A stretch of DNA of 17,671 nucleotides from Scatomorpha sp964345235 (GTDB taxonomy: Bacteria > Bacillota > Clostridia > Oscillospirales > Oscillospiraceae): assembly GCA_964345235.1 (NCBI GenBank), contig CAYFQE010000020.1, positions 1 through 17,671 on the forward strand. The letters are read 5' to 3'. Position numbers and translations under genes: made by a program. Every line of letters begins with the position of its first letter. Position 1 is the stretch's first letter. The notes under the pieces are model-generated. The model saw only the letters and a program-made list of their open reading frames with translations. It did not search any database and had not been told where the DNA came from. Positions 6,707-14,138 of the stretch are shown in pieces.

Positions 6707-9502
6707 TTACTGCTCCTTTCTTAAAAACAAGCCGTATTTATCATCATAAACAAGTCTGGTTTTTTCACTGATAAAAAATTCGTTGTTTTCATCAAAAATT
6801 ATACCCAGCGAGCCGGAAAGCCAAGATGACTCTCTCCAATTTTTTAAGTGTTTATTATTATATTTCTCAAGGAATTTAATTATTTCATCAATACCATAAG
6901 TCTTAATTAAAACCGCAGGAAGCCTAAGAGTGTTTTTTGCTATCAGTCTTTCAACTTCACGGTTGCCAAGCATGTTGGAAATATCTTCATCTTTTCCAAA
7001 CAAGCCATAGCCGTTTCCGGCTTTTTTTAACGCTATTACCTCAATCGAATCTTCCGTATCTCTGACTTGAGCATATCCATACTCTTCACTTTCGTTAGGA
7101 TTGGGATTTTTAAGCCATCCCATCAAGCCATTATCCATGTATTTTGTATTCTTTATTGAAGGTTCTGAAACTCTGTAACTTTGCGCCTTATCTTCTTTCT
7201 TTTTGATTTTTGCAAAATGAGCTTTTTTGAATTTTATGTATTTTTCAGATAAGTCTTCAGCTAAAAGTATCTCGTCGCAAGCTGATTTATCACTATTTGA
7301 TGCAGCTGAACTATATACTTTTTGTACAAGTTTTGAGATATCTTTTGGCAAATCTATTGTTTCAGGCAGATAATATTGCGTTCTTGCAAGTAAGTAGTCG
7401 CCATAAACATATGAAGAACCGGACTCAAATCCGAATTCATCGCTTTCTCCCATAACATAGAAAGTTGGAATTTTATGTTTATTAGGCCTGCTTATATCGT
7501 GCCTATGCAGCCTTCCCATGCGCTGAATAAGCAAATCCATAGGAGACAAATCGCTTATCAACACATCAAAATCAATGTCTAGTGACTGTTCAATAACCTG
7601 AGTTCCGACAACGATTTTTTTCTGAGGTCTTATTGCACCTTTTCCTATCATACTAATAAGCTCGTTTTCTTTTTTTACTCTCTCAGTTGCGATAAAGTTT
7701 GAATGTAAAAGAAAAACCGCATCATCTCCGAATTTTTCGGACAGCATTTTAGAAATCTCTTGAGCACGCTTAACAGTATTAACTATTATACCAACTATTC
7801 CTCCGTCGGATATTATGTTTTCAACTTTTTCTAACAAATCATTTTCAAGCAGTTTCTTTATCACAATTTGTTTATTTGTTTTTATATCAAAATCTTTTTT
7901 TTGGAAAATCCTGTTACCATCATTATAGGTTATCAGTGGATATGCATCTGTTTTTATAAGCTGACTAATCTCTGTCCTTTCTTCCTTACTAAATTTTATA
8001 CCCATCCCTAACATGTAGCTTTTAATTATTTCGACTCTTCTTTCTTCCGGTAAGGTAGCTGATAGAATCACAACGGGAACACCGTATGTTCCCATCCAAG
8101 ATATAGCACGCATAAGGTACTGGCTCATGTATGCGTCATAGGCATGAACCTCATCAATCACAACAACTTTCTTGCTAAACCCTAAATGTCTGAGGGGCAG
8201 GTGTCTTTGTTTTAGGGCAAGCATTAAAAACTGATCTACAGTTCCAACGACGAAATCATCTAAAGCTGTCGTTTTCTTTCCGGAAAACCACTCATTAACA
8301 GCAACGCACGAATTCAATTCCCCATCAATATTAATGCCTTTTGCCAAACTTGCAAATCTTTCATTCAAGTATGCTTTTCCGTGAGCAAGCCTTACTGTTA
8401 CGACTTCATTCTCATCGTTTTTTATTTTAGGCAACCAATCAAGTATTCTGGAAAAAATCCCATTCGATGTAGCTTGAGTGGGCAGTCCGAAGAACATACC
8501 GCTTCGTCCTGACTTATATGCAAGTTGCTCCACAGCGACCAAAGCAGCCTCTGTTTTCCCTACTCCCATAGGCGCTTCCAATATTACTATACCGGGCTTA
8601 TCCGTATTTTCGATTAGCTCATATAGAGTACCTTGAATTTCCCTTGGGGAAAATCCAAATCTATCCTCATAAATTTCCTCGACATCAATAATAAATCCAG
8701 GTTCCCAATTATCAAATTCATTCCATTTTCGCCATTTATCAAAAGCTCTTTCAGTTCTTGTAGATATATTCTGCACATCTTCTTCATCAATCGACACTAA
8801 AGGGAAATATTCCTCGTTGCTCGAAAGCCAGTCCGCCATAATCAAAAGACCCAAAAGAAGTACTTGAGCAGGCTGTTTTATTCTTGGTAAATCTTCAACC
8901 CCAAAAAATCCTGATATATTTAGTGCCCATTCGAAAAGGTTTCTTTGTTCATTAGCCCATTTTTTGGCGATATAGCTTTCTTTATCTTCAACTTGAAAAT
9001 AGTTTGAATAGTAGGCAATAATTTCTTTTTTATCTACATAGTCTGCGGGCTTACCATGATGCCCACCTATAATTATTGAGATATCACGATTAACTCCATA
9101 GCTGAGAAGCAAATTTTGACCGGCTATATTGTGAGGAGTTTTTTCAGGTGATTCCAATATAAGACTGGCTACACCTGTGAATCCTGCCATTTCCAAGTTT
9201 TCCAGTAAGCGTCCGTCTAAATCACTAGAATAATTAAAGCTCTTTTTTGCTTGGAATGCAGGAGTTGCCTTTCCCAAATCATGAACAGCGGCCAAAAACA
9301 TAGCGAGATTTTTCCCTCTACCATATGACCTTGCATCCAGTGACTCTTCTATATGTCTCTTTTGACCTTCACTTAGCCAATGTTCCCAAAGCAAGCCTGC
9401 TATATCTTTGGCATCAAGAGAATGCTGATATAGCGAGAGCCAGTACATTCTTCCATTGTCTTCTTTTTTCTTTGCCCACAATGCTTTGCTTATTTTTTTC
9501 AT
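6707..9502 (-). CDS. cas3: Cas3 HD nuclease-helicase, subtype I-E
   Basis: Cas3 is recruited by target-bound Cascade, nicks the displaced strand and degrades it while moving 3'-5' with ATP. The 931 residues carry both halves intact. The HD nuclease has H27, the H74-D75 pair in HDLGK, H148-H149 in GGHHGK, and D224 in MADW. The superfamily 2 helicase has Walker A PMGVGKT (311-317), DEVH (450-453), SAT (481-483), a motif V-like segment VGTQVIEQSLDID (632-644) and motif VI QRMGRLHRH (660-668). It is the first gene of the operon. The ATG has only a weak ribosome site. A candidate promoter lies about 80 bp upstream. Confidence 0.97.
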   Translation of the reverse strand: MKKISKALWAKKKEDNGRMYWLSLYQHSLDAKDIAGLLWEHWLSEGQKRHIEESLDARSYGRGKNLAMFLAAVHDLGKATPAFQAKKSFNYSSDLDGRLLENLEMAGFTGVASLILESPEKTPHNIAGQNLLLSYGVNRDISIIIGGHHGKPADYVDKKEIIAYYSNYFQVEDKESYIAKKWANEQRNLFEWALNISGFFGVEDLPRIKQPAQVLLLGLLIMADWLSSNEEYFPLVSIDEEDVQNISTRTERAFDKWRKWNEFDNWEPGFIIDVEEIYEDRFGFSPREIQGTLYELIENTDKPGIVILEAPMGVGKTEAALVAVEQLAYKSGRSGMFFGLPTQATSNGIFSRILDWLPKIKNDENEVVTVRLAHGKAYLNERFASLAKGINIDGELNSCVAVNEWFSGKKTTALDDFVVGTVDQFLMLALKQRHLPLRHLGFSKKVVVIDEVHAYDAYMSQYLMRAISWMGTYGVPVVILSATLPEERRVEIIKSYMLGMGIKFSKEERTEISQLIKTDAYPLITYNDGNRIFQKKDFDIKTNKQIVIKKLLENDLLEKVENIISDGGIVGIIVNTVKRAQEISKMLSEKFGDDAVFLLHSNFIATERVKKENELISMIGKGAIRPQKKIVVGTQVIEQSLDIDFDVLISDLSPMDLLIQRMGRLHRHDISRPNKHKIPTFYVMGESDEFGFESGSSYVYGDYLLARTQYYLPETIDLPKDISKLVQKVYSSAASNSDKSACDEILLAEDLSEKYIKFKKAHFAKIKKKEDKAQSYRVSEPSIKNTKYMDNGLMGWLKNPNPNESEEYGYAQVRDTEDSIEVIALKKAGNGYGLFGKDEDISNMLGNREVERLIAKNTLRLPAVLIKTYGIDEIIKFLEKYNNKHLKNWRESSWLSGSLGIIFDENNEFFISEKTRLVYDDKYGLFLRKEQ

Positions 9503-9587
9503 AATTCAGCTTCACTTATATAACACATTGAAAATAAGATAGATATCCGCTTTTAATATTTGATTTTCTATGTTTTTTACTTTGCTA

Positions 9588-9620
9588 AGTATAACATATT
9601 CCAATATATTTTAACCAGCT
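9588..9620 (-). promoter_or_regulatory. Candidate cas operon promoter
   Basis: On the minus strand an extended -10 element, TGTTATACT, has its TATACT hexamer at 9588-9593. The -35 region (about 9611-9618) has only a poor match (GGTTAA or TGGTTA), as is common with extended -10 promoters. Transcription would start near 9581 and give an 80-base leader before cas3. The flanks are strongly A+T-rich. No regulator gene or clear operator is seen nearby. Confidence 0.4.
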
Positions 9621-9728
9621 TTTTGCTTATCTAGAATATAATAATCATACCATGACTGTAGAGCTATGCCCCTGTTATTTTAAGAATTTTTTTGATTATT
9701 ACATCTTTGGAAATATTTTTCTCATCAC

Positions 9729-9875
9729 TTATCTCAAAATAATTCTGCCGGCACCGTGTGGCACAGAGAAGCCCCAATTAGGATTACCTCTACATTGCGT
9801 CAGTATGCTTCCTTCTATAACACTAATAGATATTAATACAAACCCATTATTTGCGTTGAAACCACTACTTTTCAT
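9729..9875 (-). pseudogene. rtcB: Remnant of rtcB 3' region (RNA ligase)
   Basis: A 48-codon minus-strand reading frame from the ATG at 9873-9875 contains VIEGSILTQCRGNPNWGFSV followed directly by PHGAGR. This matches the conserved C-terminal part of the RtcB tRNA-splicing/RNA-repair ligase, whose relatives read roughly DGSIICVGKGNPDW then SAPHGAGR. The histidine of HGAGR is, to my knowledge, the one that becomes guanylylated in RtcB. The frame ends in TAA right after GRIILR, where relatives continue SR plus about 60 more residues, so the piece is also cut short at its 3' end. It follows the terminator at 9887-9918 and has no ribosome site. It is the same strand and gene family as the rtcB start at 10548-10679. 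Confidence 0.75.
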
Positions 9876-9886
9876 AAAATCATAAG

Positions 9887-9918
9887 AAAAGCAGAGAATA
9901 GAAACACTCTCTGCTTTT
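9887..9918 (-). terminator. Rho-independent terminator after the SDR fragment
   Basis: An 11-bp perfect stem, AAAAGCAGAGA (9887-9897) paired with TCTCTGCTTTT (9908-9918), encloses a 10-base loop. T-rich sequence follows on both strands, so it may work in both directions. It lies 80 bp past the SDR stop and probably came with the SDR gene. It separates the SDR fragment from the rtcB remnant. Confidence 0.75.
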
Positions 9919-9996
9919 AGTTTTGTTTTTCTATTGTAGTTTATGCAGCCTATCCTGCGCTGATAAATTAAACAAATCAGCTTTATTTCGCCCTAA

Positions 9997-10593
9997 TTAC
10001 TGTGCAAGCCAGCCACCGTCGATTACCAGTTCGATGCCGGTAACAAACTTTGATTCATCGGAAGCCAAATAGAGGTACCCGTTGGCAATGTCCATAGGCT
10101 CACCCAAATGAGGCGGGAGGGGCATGAAGTTGCCGTAGAGTTTTTTACCTTCATCTGCAGTAAGTCCTGCAAGCTCAAATATATTCGTATATACACCGCC
10201 TGGGTGAACTGAATTTACACGAATGCCGTCTTTAGCCAAATGTGTCGCAGCATATTTAGTCATAGCGGCAACTGCACCTTTAGATGCGGCGTATGCAACA
10301 GAACCGGCAGTAGCGCTGCCTAAAAATGCAGCGAGTGATGAACAGTTGACTATAGAACCTCCACCGGCTTTACGCATATAAGGAGCTACTGCCTTCATGC
10401 CTAGCCATGTAGCGGTTGTATTGATTTTCATAACGCGATCCCACTGCTCCATGTCGCATTCTTCAAGTGTCTGTTTTTCTTTTGGAATAATGCCCGCATT
10501 GTTTATAAGAATATCGATTTTGCCGTATTTCTCGACAGTCGTGTTTACTATTTTAGTCCAATCTGAGAACCTGCGGTAAAATCGTAGTCGCAC
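9997..10593 (-). pseudogene. 5'-truncated SDR-family NAD(P)-dependent oxidoreductase
   Basis: The 198-residue frame is a classical short-chain dehydrogenase/reductase from about residue 10 onward. It has the NNAG motif (31-34), the catalytic triad S86, Y101 and K105 (YAASK), the PGG segment after the active site, and the usual C-terminal VTGIELVIDGGW. Complete SDRs are near 250 residues and begin with a TGxxxGIG dinucleotide-binding loop; here that whole first part (about 70 residues) is missing. SDR similarity starts abruptly at SDWTKIV (from 10566). Upstream sequence is the start of rtcB in another frame. The ATG at 10593 has no convincing ribosome site, so I judge this a broken gene. Substrate is unknown. 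Confidence 0.8.
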
Positions 10594-10679
10594 ATTCTGC
10601 GAATCTGCTCAATGGCTTCTTCCTCCACTACATTTGCATAGCATATTGCCGTATTTACTTTTCCTTTAATTTCAAACAT
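10548..10679 (-). pseudogene. rtcB: Remnant of rtcB 5' end (RNA ligase N-terminus)
   Basis: A 43-codon frame starts at the ATG at 10677-10679 after a GAGGAGC ribosome site (10686-10692). It begins MFEIKGKVNTAICYANVVEE, then EAIEQIRRMCDYDFTAGSQI. This resembles the RtcB N-terminus of Firmicutes, which reads like EIKGKYNTA, EEEAI and F(A/T)KGSKIRIMPD. Similarity stops at GSQI (10560), where SDR sequence takes over in a different frame, and the frame ends at TAG (10548-10550). The last three codons are SDR sequence read out of frame. With its start signals intact, a short peptide may still be made. It follows the AmmeMemoRadiSam genes by 60 bp with no terminator visible and may have been in their transcript. 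Confidence 0.75.
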
Positions 10680-10739
10680 TAACTTGCTCCTCTTAATCGG
10701 TAAAATAACACGACCAAAAGAAAATTTATAAAAAATCTG

Positions 10740-11570
10740 TCACATATTTCCCAAATAGACGAAACTTAAATGCTCTTCAGCGATTTTTTTCATCTCATAA
10801 AGGAGTTTTAAATCCGTCGGTTTTTCGTTGTAGCGGTATCTTGGAAAGTATCGGCTGAGGTGCAGCGGCATGTCTTTGTTCAAGTTTGATAAAAAACTTA
10901 CTTCAGCATTAAATTCATCAATATTGTCCGAAATTCCGGGAACCACCAGCGTTGTCACCTCGACATGCGAAACCCCGCTTGCAAGTTCTATTGTTTTAAG
11001 TGTGGTATTAAAATCTCCTCCGAGCTTTCTGTATCCATCCTCGCTGAAGCATTTTAGGTCAATATTCCACGCCGATATATGCGGCAGCAGTTCTCTTAAA
11101 TATTCCTCGTTAATCTGTCCGTTTGTAACAAGCACGGTCTCGAGTCCGGCTTTTTTTGCTTCGATTGCCGTATCAAGAACATATTCAAACCCGACAAGCG
11201 GCTCATTATATGTGAAGGCAATTCCAATATTGCCTCTGACCCTTTCTATTTTTGCAAGTTCTGTAAGCTCTGCAGGAGATAACTTGCGGCTTTTATAGTC
11301 GCTCTCCCCTGCTCTTGCAATCTCGTGATTTTGGCAAAAACAGCAGTTCATATTGCAGCCGAAGCTGCCTACCGAAAGAATCCATGTGCCCGGCCTAAAG
11401 CGATTTAGCGGTTTTTTCTCTATAGGGTCTAGAGCTATGGAGAGGAGTTTTCCGTAATTTATCGAAATAATTTTACCGTCAATATTTTTTCTGGCTTTAC
11501 AAAACCCCAAAGCGCCCTCGCTTAGCTTGCAGTTTCTGGGGCACAGACCGCATATTTTAGCATTATTCAT
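10740..11570 (-). CDS. amrS: AmmeMemoRadiSam system radical SAM enzyme (AmrS)
   Basis: This 276-residue radical SAM protein has the cluster-binding motif C72-x3-C76-x2-C79 (GCNMNCCFCQNHEIA), preceded by an N-terminal cysteine set C7, C10, C14, C24 (CGLCPRNCKL...GFC) that could bind a second metal or cluster. The GCNMNCCFCQN form with the N-terminal cysteines is typical of the AmrS family, which resembles pyruvate formate-lyase activating enzymes. Such enzymes cleave S-adenosylmethionine to a 5'-deoxyadenosyl radical. I do not know the substrate of this family with confidence. Its ATG overlaps the dioxygenase-AMMECR1 gene by 8 bp, so the two proteins are made together, as the family name implies (AMMECR1, Memo, radical SAM). 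Confidence 0.92.
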   Translation of the reverse strand: MNNAKICGLCPRNCKLSEGALGFCKARKNIDGKIISINYGKLLSIALDPIEKKPLNRFRPGTWILSVGSFGCNMNCCFCQNHEIARAGESDYKSRKLSPAELTELAKIERVRGNIGIAFTYNEPLVGFEYVLDTAIEAKKAGLETVLVTNGQINEEYLRELLPHISAWNIDLKCFSEDGYRKLGGDFNTTLKTIELASGVSHVEVTTLVVPGISDNIDEFNAEVSFLSNLNKDMPLHLSRYFPRYRYNEKPTDLKLLYEMKKIAEEHLSFVYLGNM

Positions 11571-12864
11571 GGCGTATCACTTCGAAGCGATGAAGCTCGT
11601 ATTGCTCATCTTTTAGGATTCCCGCCTTTTGTCTGGCTATATCAATCTGCATCTCGGCAGTATCAACGCCTTCTATCATAGGCAGCAGAAGTCCGCGTCT
11701 GTATCCTCGGCTAACTATTACACCGTATTTTTGAGGATTAAGTTCGGAGATTGAGGATATTTTCTCGGCAGGCTTCAGGACATCGACGCTTATTTCAATC
11801 TCGCCAAGTTCCGATTCTCTGAGCGGTCTGAATCGTGGGTCCTCAGTAGATGCCGAAATTGCATTATATATAATTTCTTCGGCTATGCTCGCTCTAACAG
11901 GCTCTATTGTGCCTATGCAGCCTCTGAGCTCGTCGTTTTTATGAAGTGTTACAAATACTCCCGCTCTGTTCTCAAGCAGTTCTTTGGGGATATCTTCAGA
12001 CAACTTCGTTTTTTTTCCATGTCTTACATATTCCTCTATAGTCTTCTCTGCAAGCTTTATATATGGGTCGTACTTTTCTTTCGTGCTGAAGGCCACAATG
12101 CCGTAACCCACACCGAATGTTCCCTCATAGGAATAAAACTCACTCTCAACATCGTAAGCGCTGAGTGCGCCCGCCATAATTTGGAAAGACTTTAGTCCGC
12201 ACTGAGCCGCTTTTTCACAGAAGTCATCGGATATGCTAAGGAGTTCTTTAAGTTTTCCGCTTGAGAGTATTTCCATTATTAATTTATCGAACTCAGGGCC
12301 CTCGCGCTTAAACCCATAAGGTCCATCGGCTTTGAGCACATGTGAGAGGTCTCCCGAAGCTATAAACACTGCCTTGCGGTTTAAGTTTCTCACGGCTTTA
12401 TCTATTGTTTTGCCCAACTCAAAGTGTTCTCTCGCACCAAGACCTGATATGCCCATAAGAACTAATTTAAAGTTCTTGTATTTCTTATTTATAAATCTGA
12501 GCGGGATTAGTGTGGCGTGATCCATTCTCTCGTCGTATTTTTCGGAGTTTGATATCGGAAGTTTAGAAAGCCTGAGTATCTCCATGCAAAGCTCTGTGTC
12601 AATCTCGGCAGTTTCATTTACACCGGATACTCTGAAAGCACTCATGTCACCCGAGATGCTCGTACCTGCTCGCATGAAAAACCCGTTATAAAAAGCTGGT
12701 GCGTGCGGGGATGAGATTATTATGGTATCCGGCGAAAGCTCGGCAATCTCTGAAGCGGCTTTCTCCATGGAGTCGATTGTCTTTTGTATCTTTTTCTCCT
12801 CTCCCCTTCCTATTTCGGGCAATATAATGGGAGGATGAGGTAGCACAAATGCTTTAACTATCAT
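11563..12864 (-). CDS. amrA: AmmeMemoRadiSam protein: LigB-like dioxygenase fused to AMMECR1
   Basis: The 433-residue protein joins two domains. Residues 1-260 look like a class III extradiol dioxygenase (LigB/Memo superfamily), with likely metal-site residues H10 (LPHPP), H54 (SSPHAP), D115-H116 (DHATLIPLRF) and H175 (SGDLSH). Residues about 265-433 are an AMMECR1 domain with the hallmark LRGCIG (313-318) and the EDPRFRPL segment. Fusion of the two, next to the radical SAM partner, is the AmmeMemoRadiSam arrangement. Its reaction is not established to my knowledge. The ATG at 12862-12864 follows AGAGGTGA (12869-12876). The upstream region is A+T-rich and shared divergently with prfA. I could not pick a convincing promoter for this strand. 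Confidence 0.92.
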   Translation of the reverse strand: MIVKAFVLPHPPIILPEIGRGEEKKIQKTIDSMEKAASEIAELSPDTIIISSPHAPAFYNGFFMRAGTSISGDMSAFRVSGVNETAEIDTELCMEILRLSKLPISNSEKYDERMDHATLIPLRFINKKYKNFKLVLMGISGLGAREHFELGKTIDKAVRNLNRKAVFIASGDLSHVLKADGPYGFKREGPEFDKLIMEILSSGKLKELLSISDDFCEKAAQCGLKSFQIMAGALSAYDVESEFYSYEGTFGVGYGIVAFSTKEKYDPYIKLAEKTIEEYVRHGKKTKLSEDIPKELLENRAGVFVTLHKNDELRGCIGTIEPVRASIAEEIIYNAISASTEDPRFRPLRESELGEIEISVDVLKPAEKISSISELNPQKYGVIVSRGYRRGLLLPMIEGVDTAEMQIDIARQKAGILKDEQYELHRFEVIRHE

Positions 12865-13013
12865 AAAATCACCTCTTTATATAATATTTTAACATAATAT
12901 TTCCCTCTTAGCTCGAGAATACACATTATTTTAAGATTTTTGCTCACTTTCAGCTATTAAATGTCCGTATTTTCAAAAATCATTTTGCTCTCTAACATTA
13001 TGCCCCTGAATTG

Positions 13014-13042
13014 TTTACAAAAAGCATCTAAAATGCTAAAAT
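13014..13042 (+). promoter_or_regulatory. Sigma-70-type promoter for prfA operon
   Basis: TTTACA at 13014-13019 and TAAAAT at 13037-13042 are separated by exactly 17 bp, and a TG at 13034-13035 makes the -10 extended. The expected start is near 13049, giving a leader of about 27 bases that contains the AAGGAG ribosome site at 13065-13070. A small inverted repeat, AGCAT/ATGCT (13023-13027 and 13033-13037), falls between the two elements. Confidence 0.65.
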
Positions 13043-13075
13043 TTGAGTTTGAGATATATCATATAAGGAGCAAGT

Positions 13076-14137
13076 ATGGAGGAAAATCTTAGACAAATTG
13101 AAGATAGATATAGCGAGATTGAAGCTCTCATGCAACAGGAAGAGGTCTATTTAGATGCCAAACGCTATCAAAAACTTGCTAAGGAGCAGAAAGACCTCTC
13201 GGAGATTGTTGAGTCATACAGGTCTTTTAAGCAATATAAACAAAACATAGTTGATGCCGAGGAGCTGCTTAAGGACCCTGAAATGAAAGAGCTCGCCGAG
13301 CTTGAGATTGCTGAGTCTGAGGAAAAAATTGAAGCCCTCGAACTTGAGCTTGAGCGTCTGCTTCTGCCTAAAGACCCGAATGACGAGAAAAATGTAATTA
13401 TTGAAATCAGAGCCGGTGTCGGTGGCGAGGAGGCCGCTCTGTTTGCCTCGAACTTATATAGAATGTATTCCATGTATGCCGAGCTTAAGCGTTGGGATGT
13501 TGAAATCGCAAACCTTAAGGAAACCGAAATCGGCGGCATAAAGGAAATAAGTTTTATAATAGACGGCCTTGGTGCTTACAGCAGGCTGAAGTTTGAGTCC
13601 GGTGTTCACAGGGTGCAGAGAGTGCCCGAAACAGAGAGTAGCGGCAGAATACATACCAGCACCTGCACTGTCGCAGTTTTGCCCGAAGTCGATGAAGTGG
13701 ATTTTGAATTAAGCCCCTCTGATCTGCAGATTGACACTTTCAGAGCATCGGGTGCCGGCGGACAACATGTAAATAAAACCGAGAGCGCAATCAGAATTAC
13801 TCATATTCCCACCGGAACCGTTGTTGAATGTCAGGACGAGCGCAGTCAGCACAAGAACAGAGACAGAGCTATGAAGATACTCTCTTCCCGTCTTTATGAC
13901 CTTGAAGTTCAGAAGCAAAATGAAGAGCTTGCCCGTGAACGCAAAAGCCAAGTTGGTAGCGGCATGAGGAACGAGAGGATCAGGACATATAACTATCCTC
14001 AGGGCAGAGTTTCAGACCACAGAATCGGCCTTACGATTCACAACATCGAACAGGTTATGAACGGCACGCTTGATGAACTTATTGATGCTCTCATACTTGC
14101 GGATGAAGCTGAAAAAATGAAGGCGATGGCAAATTAA
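13076..14137 (+). CDS. prfA: Peptide chain release factor 1
   Basis: RF1 reads UAA and UAG stop codons in the ribosomal A site and triggers release of the finished protein. The 353 residues are typical. Residues 1-100 form a coiled, strongly charged N-terminal domain. GVGGEEAALFA (114-124) begins the decoding superdomain. P184-E185-T186 fills the PxT stop-codon recognition position of RF1, and there is no SPF motif as in RF2. The catalytic G228-G229-Q230 is intact in SGAGGQHVNKTESA. The ATG follows AAGGAG by five bases. It heads an operon; the next gene starts one base after its TAA. The prmC methyltransferase gene that often sits beside prfA in Firmicutes is not here. Confidence 0.97.
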   Translation: MEENLRQIEDRYSEIEALMQQEEVYLDAKRYQKLAKEQKDLSEIVESYRSFKQYKQNIVDAEELLKDPEMKELAELEIAESEEKIEALELELERLLLPKDPNDEKNVIIEIRAGVGGEEAALFASNLYRMYSMYAELKRWDVEIANLKETEIGGIKEISFIIDGLGAYSRLKFESGVHRVQRVPETESSGRIHTSTCTVAVLPEVDEVDFELSPSDLQIDTFRASGAGGQHVNKTESAIRITHIPTGTVVECQDERSQHKNRDRAMKILSSRLYDLEVQKQNEELARERKSQVGSGMRNERIRTYNYPQGRVSDHRIGLTIHNIEQVMNGTLDELIDALILADEAEKMKAMAN

Positions 14138-14138
14138 A

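Noticed and set aside
9652..9885. Plus-strand 77-residue open frame in the gap upstream of cas3
   Set aside because: It lies antisense to the rtcB remnant, has no ribosome site and has no recognisable domain. The opposite strand explains the sequence better.
9959..9981. Small inverted repeat GCTGAT/ATCAGC after the SDR stop
   Set aside because: It has only a 6-bp stem with an 11-base loop and no T run on either strand. The stronger terminator is at 9887-9918.
13076..14137. Release factor 2 rather than RF1
   Set aside because: The recognition tripeptide position holds PET (PxT type, RF1), with no SPF motif. There is also no programmed frameshift near the start.
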